Shown one piece after another: positions 57,776-64,000 of a stretch of DNA of 64,000 nt. This stretch comes from Primula veris (taxonomy: Eukaryota; Streptophyta; Magnoliopsida; Ericales; Primulaceae): positions 7,542,835 through 7,606,834 of the forward strand of contig OY821744.1 in NCBI GenBank assembly GCA_963682055.1, read 5' to 3'. The notes below the pieces were generated by a model. The model saw only the letters and a list, made by a program, of their open reading frames with translations, made no database searches and was not told where the DNA came from. Position numbers and translations under genes: made by a program. The stretch's first letter is position 1; every line of letters begins with the position of its first letter.

Positions 57776-58241
57776 CTGGATTTTTCGACTGTAAAAAATC
57801 TGTTTTCATGCCAAAACCGTACAAATTACAAACCGTAATTCCGATTTACAGTTTACGTTTTAAAAAAAAAAGAAAAAACTCTAATTACGATTTGTACTTT
57901 GTAATTAGGGCTGAGCGAAAAACCGAACCGAAAAAGATCGAAAAAGACCGAAACCAAAAAATCGAAAAAATTTCGGGTCGGTTTCGGTTTTCAATAAAAC
58001 CGAACCGAAAGAAACCGAAAAAGACCGAAAATAACCGAAAAACCAAAAAATAACCGAAATGTTCGGTTCGGTCCAAAAAATAAAAAGACCGAAGCCAAAA
58101 AAAACGAACCGAAAAACATGATTGGTTTTGGTTTTGTTAAAAACTGAATCGAACCGAAAGAACAATATGGAAATGAGCCCTAATCTGTAATTACAATTAC
58201 TCCTTGGATGAAAAAATATTAGTTGCAGTCGAAAAATCCAG
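57776..58241. mobile_element. Small MITE, copy B, carrying a nested insertion, directly upstream of PRP18
   Basis: The ends CTGGATTTTTCGACTGTAAA and TTGCAGTCGAAAAATCCAG are inverted, closely matching copy A. Its middle is interrupted by the CCGAACCG-rich element at 57907-58181. A GA-rich tract follows and runs into the PRP18 start codon. Confidence 0.75.
57907..58181. mobile_element. CCGAACCGAAA-rich element nested in MITE copy B
   Basis: The ends AGGGCTGAGC and GAGCCCT are inverted. The interior is a run of ACCGAA/GACCGAAA motifs with a GTTCGGTTCGGTCC reversal. This is a common dispersed plant repeat type. The flanks (GTAATT / AATCTGTAAT) do not give a clean target duplication. Confidence 0.65.
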
Positions 58242-58293
58242 AGTTGAGAAAAAGAGAGGGAGAGTTAGAGAGAGAAAGAGGAGAGAGAGAGAG

Positions 58294-61200
58294 ATGGACA
58301 TCATAAAGGCGGAGCTGCTAAAGAAGAAGGCGAGGTTAGCGGAAGACACCGGCGGCCGTAAATTCTTTAATCGCTCCCAAATCGATCACAATCGTATTCA
58401 ACGTCTCAAAAACCAAGAAAAACAACAACACAATCAAACCCAATCCCTACCAAAAATGCCCCATTCAACTAGCACTACCGTAACCGACCCGACTTCTTCC
58501 AACCTCGACCCTGACCCTACCGCCACCTTATCATCCTCCAAACCCCCCATCCACCGTCCGTTAACCGATGAAGAGAAGATCGATGCGCTCGATCTTCCTA
58601 AAAACGAGGTGTGTTTTGTATTTTTAAATTAATCATTACTTATTTCATTCTAGAGGTAGAGGTCCGGGGTTGTCACCGATAGGGTATGGTTTTTGGTGGG
58701 TGATTTTGTCACCTTAAGTTTGGACTGAAAAAGTGTTGCTTTTTAGAATTTAGGGTGTAATTTGTAATTTTTTTGAAACTTTAAATGTTACATATTTGAA
58801 ATCGTGGGATAGGGTGCGGGATTATGACCGTCGGACCGATGGGTATTTTCGGACCAGCAGTGTCGCTTTTTTGAACTTTGGGATGCGTTTTGTAGGTTTA
58901 TGAAATTTTACATGGTTTATAATGTTTATATTTGAAATCATGATTCATGGGTGAAGTGTGGGATTGTTACAGATAGGTATTTTCGGACCGATACTGTCAC
59001 TTTATTTTTATTTTGGGGTGTGTTTTGTAACTTCATTATACTTTGGATGATACATATTTGAGAACGTGGAAGAGTTCTGGGATTGTTGCTTGGTAGATTT
59101 TAGCATATCTTTTGTATTTTTTCGAGGGATTTTATAAAGAAAAACGGCAGAGGTCCGGGATTGTCACCGATAGGGTATGGTTTTATCTACTCAAGTTTGG
59201 ATTATAAGGGTCACTTTTTAGAATTTAGGTTGTGTTTTGTAATTTTATGAAACTTTAAATGTTACATTTTGAAATCGATAGGTGGTGAGGAGGCTGAGGC
59301 TGCTGAGGCACCCCGTGACGGTGTTTGGGGAGGATGACGTGGCGAGGCTAGACAGGCTGAAGCTTGTGTTGAAGACGGGGGAGTTTGAAGTTGATGATGG
59401 GGACATGACCGAGGGGCAGACGAATGATTTTCTGAGGGATATTGTGGACTTGAAGAAACGTCAGAGGTCCGGGATTGTTACTGACAGGTATATTTGGACC
59501 CGTACTGTTGTTTTTTTTTAATTTTATTTTGGGGTGTGTTTTGTAGTTTTATTATACTTTGGATAATACTCCGGGATTGTTACTTGATAGATTTAGCATA
59601 TGTTTGTATTTTTTGTGGGATATTGTGGATTTGGAAAAAAACAACAGAGCTCCGGGACTGTCACCGGTAGGTATGGTTTATTGGAATGTGATTTTGTCAC
59701 CTTAAGTTTGGAGTGTCACTTTTTAGAACCTGGGGTGTATTTTGTAGTTTTAGTGCAGTTTTTATGAGTAACTATGAAGGGTTACTTGCTCTTCCAGAGT
59801 TTACTAGATTGGAAAATTAGTGCATAATATTTCTGTGAACATTCTAATAGGCAAGAAATGCTTAGAAATTTGTTAGTGATTTAATTACACACTTTAGTGA
59901 TATGATTTGTTAGTCTTGCCAGTTTGTGATACCTCTTTTTCTCCGTAAACAATTTAACTTGCAAATGATTGGACTAAAATTGGTGGGACGCTGACTTCCC
60001 AAAGCCTCAAAACTCTTATACTGTATTAATCTAGCAAAACAACATTTAAATAAATAAATTAAAGTACTTACAATATTGTAACAATTTTATTATACCATAG
60101 AAAGAGGAAGAAAACTGAGGATGGAGGAGATAAAGATGGAGGTGGCGATAAGGATTTGAGCGAGGACGGAGATTCATCAGACCCTGATCACGATGAGGAC
60201 TTAAAGCGGATGAAATCAAATTTTGAGGATCTTATTGACGAGGATAAGATTGTGGTGTTCTTCAAAAGGCTGTTGAATGAGTGGAAACAGGAGCTCGATG
60301 AGATGGGTGAGACGGAGAAGAGGACGGCAAAGGGAAAGTCAATTGTGGCCACATTCAAGCAGTGCGCTCGGTACTTGGCTCCTTTGTTCAGGTTCTGTAG
60401 GAAAAAGGTAATTCTTTTTTATACTTAACAGTTTACACTGTCCCCTTTCTTAAATATTTTCATATTCCAGATTGCACCTTTAACGCGATCATAATGATTA
60501 TTTACTCATCAGGTCTGTCTTTTGGGTTTATAAGTTTGCAATTAACTAGCTCTCTCTGTACCATGTTCTTATCCGGGAGTTGAAATTATTAACCAAACGT
60601 TATTTGCTGTACTTTTGCTTGTTTAATTTCAAAATATACCCTTGTTGAATAGCTTTCTGCATGATAATACTAAAGAGACTGATTGTCTTTTTAGAAACAT
60701 CTAAATACTGAATTGTTCTGCCAAAGGATATCAGACCGTGGAACGGAGAAAGTTGGTTCCATATTTGCATATCATAAGTTCACAACTCTTGGGATTTAGT
60801 CTATCTAGGACTGATACTTAAAAAAACGGCTACCGATACGAAAAGGATAGGCCGCGATTACGTGGATGCGGTATCTGATACGTGATTTGGAGTATCATTA
60901 ACTTTTTTCTCCCTTTGACCGACCGGATACGTCTTAGATACGGCACTGATATGCCACCGATACGAGTATCCAATATGTTGGGCCAAATTTGAGGGTTTTT
61001 TTTAATAATTTTGAAAAGTGAATATGCAGTTATCTACTCATTTGATACCAAAAGGCTCGATCGAGAGTCTATTTCATGACCTCCGACTCAACATGTATGA
61101 CTAATGCATGAATTTGACATCTTTCATATTTATATTTTTAATATCTTATGTAAATCTTTGAATTCATAAAAAAATAATTAATACCAAAAGTAATTAACGT

Positions 61201-63138
61201 ATCCTAGCCGTATCGTATGCTAAATTTTCAAAAAGAATCGAATCAGTGTATTGGTATCGTATCAGATCGATACCCGTATCTGTATCTGTGCAATAGGATT
61301 TTGTTGAAGTTGAATCTTCAAGAAAAATGTGTAGTCAAAAGTAGGAGCTCAGGGAATAGTAAATAAGTCTGTATTGTATATTTGTGTAATAAGTGGCCTG
61401 TGGGTAAGTAAGGTTAATTCCTTTTTGGTTGCGTTTAGTATGGGGAGATTGTTTGAGTGTGCATAGCAGTTAGATAAAGCCTAAGGTATACCTTTTTGTT
61501 TGAATGGCCGAAAGTATGCCAAGTATGAGAGACTACATAGTAAGTGGTTGGGGTGATAGCTAAGAGAGAGAGAGGACTCTATTGCATTGATGATTAAAAT
61601 CAATAATCTTGATGACAAGAAATCCCCTATTTTATGTGGTATATGTAGCTGGCATTTGGCAAATGACCCAAAGTAGGCCTCCCTAACTATGAAATTTCAT
61701 ATTTGCTCACATTAGATACACATGTGTGATAGTGTGCATGTGAACGTGCATATGGTGTTGAAGTCATTGATCACTTAATAAGTTAATTTGAACGTGCATG
61801 TTAAGTTAATATACTATGATGAAATTCGGAAAAAAAAATGGTAGGTGCCATGTAAAAGGTTAAACCTCTTTGTAAGGCTTTCATTTATCAGACAGACAAT
61901 CTTTGTTTTAGTTGCTTGAGGATTTTCTGCAGCCTTTTATCTCAGTCTCCAATAGGTAGAAATTGCCTCATGAAACTAATCTTTTTCCACTCTATTAAGC
62001 GGAGAAACCTGATGCGCTTCATATCAAAAGTGGTTTTTCATTTGTTGCTCCTCTTAATGTAATAGTCGACAATGTTGATGATTCTACTTTGATGCATATT
62101 GCATAAGCAAACCCAAGCTCTTTCTTTAGTTTCAATCCAAACTGAAGCTGGGAAAAACTACCATCGTGGTCTAAAATTCTTCTTATAAGTGAAGTTGACG
62201 ATTTTTACTGATCAATGGTGTGGAGTTTCCCTTCCCAATTTATTGTGAAAACTTCCTTTTGGAGTTATCTAAGGGATTGGGAGTTGAACAACTACTTTCA
62301 TTATCTACACTTGTTTAATCTTGATGTTGTAAAGGTGTTAATTGAAGTAATACCTTTGGGCTCTCTCGCTAATTAGTCTACTAATCAGAGGAAAAACTCA
62401 TAGGTTAATACTTGATACTAATTAGTTAAGGAAACCCAAAATTTGTAACTATGCTCTATAATCTTTTTAATATGTTTGTAAATTTATTTTCACATTTGTC
62501 ATATTGAGTCCCCAAACTAAGCCTATGTAGGAAACAAAATAGAAGTAATGTTAGGTTAGAGTACTAATTGATAAGTTTTATAAGTTAATGTACAAAAACG
62601 AAATCTGACAGTACGTTAGTTTTTATAAGCACATGATTAACCCGAAGAAGAACCTTATTACAAAATAATCAATTTCTGAAATCGCAGCTACAAAATTGAT
62701 GTTTCATTAAATCACTTGCAGATACTTCCGGATGATATTCGCCGAGCACTGATGGTGGTGGTTAACTGCTGTATGAAGCGGGACTACCTAGCGGCGATGG
62801 ACCAATACATCAAAATGGCAATCGGGAACGCACCTTGGCCCATCGGAGTCACTATGGTTGGTATTCACGAACGTTCGGCACGTGAGAAGATCCACACCAA
62901 CAGTGTGGCCCATATTATGAATGACGAGACAACTCGTAAGTATTTGCAATCTGTTAAGAGGTTGATGACCTTTTGCCAACGAAAGTACCCTGCTATGCCG
63001 TCCAAAGCAGTTGAGTTTAATAGTTTGGCCAACGGTAGTGATTTACAAGCCCTTTTGGCTGAAGAAAGGTCTCATGGTGGGCCTAACAAAGGATCTGAGG
63101 AGAGGCTTATGCTAATGCCTGCCTCGAAGGATATATAG
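58294..63138 (+). CDS. PRP18: Pre-mRNA-splicing factor 18 (PRP18)
   Basis: Four exons: 58294-58608, 59282-59487, 60101-60407, 62722-63138; 1245 bp, 414 residues, GT-AG introns. An N-terminal Lys/Gln-rich region is followed by the splicing-factor motif (about 83-130: RPLTDEEKIDALDLPKNEVV, RHPVTVFGEDD) shared with PRP4. Then come an acidic linker (DLSEDGDSSDPDHDED) and the Prp18 helical domain (about 215-400), with FKQCARYLAPLFRFCRKK and the conserved HIMNDETTRKYLQSVKRLMTFCQRKYP region. PRP18 is a U5 snRNP-associated factor for the second step of splicing and 3' splice-site choice, acting in the nucleus with Slu7. ATG 58294 is chosen for family fit. An in-frame ATG at 58204 would add 30 Arg/Lys/Glu-rich residues from a MITE. 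Confidence 0.94.
60815..61300. repeat. GATACG-rich dispersed element in PRP18 intron 3
   Basis: Both ends carry clusters of GATACG/CGTATC motifs in opposite orientation: ACCGATACG, CGGTATCTGATACGTG and ACCGATACGAGTATCC on the left; AGCCGTATCGTATG, GGTATCGTATCAGATCG and ACCCGTATCTG on the right. The middle is AT-rich. The pattern suggests a non-autonomous DNA element with uncertain ends. Confidence 0.5.
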
Positions 63139-64000
63139 TTGTTATTATACTTGTGTGTGGTTTTGGTTTATCTGGAATTGGTACTTTTCAGATTTTTAAA
63201 ACTCTGATTCGAGAAGAAAATGATATTGTAGTCTTCACAATCTTTTTTTCATTGTGGCTGCTGAAATCGGCATGGTTGTAGTGCTTGTTTCGTTCCAACT
63301 TCTACGGAAAAAAAGTGTATATCTGTTTTGGGTGAAAAGGAGTTAAGTCTAGCAAATTTTATGTCAAACTGTTTTAGTCTGGAAAGAATAAGAGATGTGG
63401 AAAGCCAAATGCATGCATATCAGTTAAAAACTAAAAAAAAAACATAAATGGTGATTTCAGGAGCTATATCGCTAAACAAATCTGAATTGATGTTGTTTTG
63501 TTTTCAGGATTTGCAATTTTCTACTTTTGTTCCCGTAAGTGAAGTCTGCTATGTATTTTTTCTCCAAATCTTAGAAACCAATGTATTTTATTGAGAGAAG
63601 GTTGTCAGGAAATTATAAGATTTTTAAACCTGTCATCATTTATTGTATTGCCGTTTTGAAAATTGAGGTCACTTCAAGTATCAAGATTACGATGGTATTA
63701 CTCAAGTGACAATCGAGTTAGATCCAACAGACTTTTTTGTATGATGACCAGATTGTTGTACGATACTAGCAAAAATAAGTTCTCCCAAATACCCAAACTG
63801 CAACCTAGTCTGCTTATAAGTAGTTGGTGACAAAATTTTAATTTGTCCTACAATATTTTTTTAGTACCTCATGATCAGTATGAAACAGAATAAAACAATG
63901 TAGATGATTATCCCAACAGTATTGGATTTCAAATTAACATAATAGTACCAATATTAAGTAAAAGACGAAGAAAATCTAATTATCGTTGTTGTCTCGAAGT
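63139..64000. other. 3' flank of PRP18, no gene recognised
   Basis: The first few hundred bases are the presumed 3' untranslated region; no clear AATAAA close to the stop. The rest is AT-rich and featureless to the window end. Confidence 0.5.

Noticed and set aside
57763..58165. Open frames rich in KPNRKKPKK or FRFFGF
   Set aside because: They translate the simple CCGAAA repeat of the nested element on either strand.

Overview
This is a stretch of nuclear DNA from a flowering plant, very probably a eudicot. It has split genes with GT-AG introns, AT-rich spacers, plant-only families (FANTASTIC FOUR, ginkbilobin-type secreted proteins, chloroplast ribosome recycling factor), a Cassandra TRIM, a Ty1/copia element and many MITEs. 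The species cannot be named from the sequence alone. No prokaryotic, organellar or viral segment was seen.

Layout. (1) 1-10.1 kb, minus strand: three ginkbilobin-2 (DUF26) secreted antifungal-type genes in one orientation. The first runs off the left edge, the second is complete and the third is a frameshifted pseudogene. A 510-bp MITE and a 1.85-kb solo LTR lie among them. (2) 10.2-18.2 kb: a full-length, intact and apparently young Ty1/copia retrotransposon (1417-residue Gag-Pol), inserted just upstream of the dead ginkbilobin copy. (3) 19.3-21.2 kb: a second solo LTR of the same family as the first, in opposite orientation. (4) 21.6-33.9 kb, plus strand: a 14-exon mitochondrial Rho GTPase gene (MIRO2 type). 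Its introns hold several MITEs, a TRIM, decayed tandem copies of the exon 1 tail, and a duplicated exon 9 start. (5) 36.9-37.7 kb, minus strand: a single-exon FANTASTIC FOUR-like gene. (6) 39.8-40.5 kb: a complete Cassandra TRIM carrying 5S-rRNA-like promoter sequence in both LTRs. (7) 41-47 kb: nested MITEs. (8) 47.1-55.1 kb, plus strand: an 11-exon chloroplast ribosome recycling factor gene with a nine-copy repeat array in intron 1 and one GC-AG intron. (9) 56.4-58.2 kb: long-inverted-repeat and small foldback elements forming the upstream region of (10) 58.3-63.1 kb, plus strand: a 4-exon pre-mRNA splicing factor 18 (PRP18) gene.

The genes do not form a pathway; they are unlinked housekeeping and regulatory genes typical of a plant chromosome arm. 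The most unusual material is in the repeats. The strongest observation is a hairpin repeated inside the solo-LTR family whose stem has changed at four positions with matching changes on the other side. Next come the decayed exon duplications in MIRO2, the nine-copy array in the recycling factor intron, and a PRP18 upstream region built from a duplicated MITE plus GA-rich tract. I found nothing that I would call a new biological system. Exon borders were read by eye from reading frame, family similarity and splice consensus; each assembled coding sequence keeps frame from ATG to stop.
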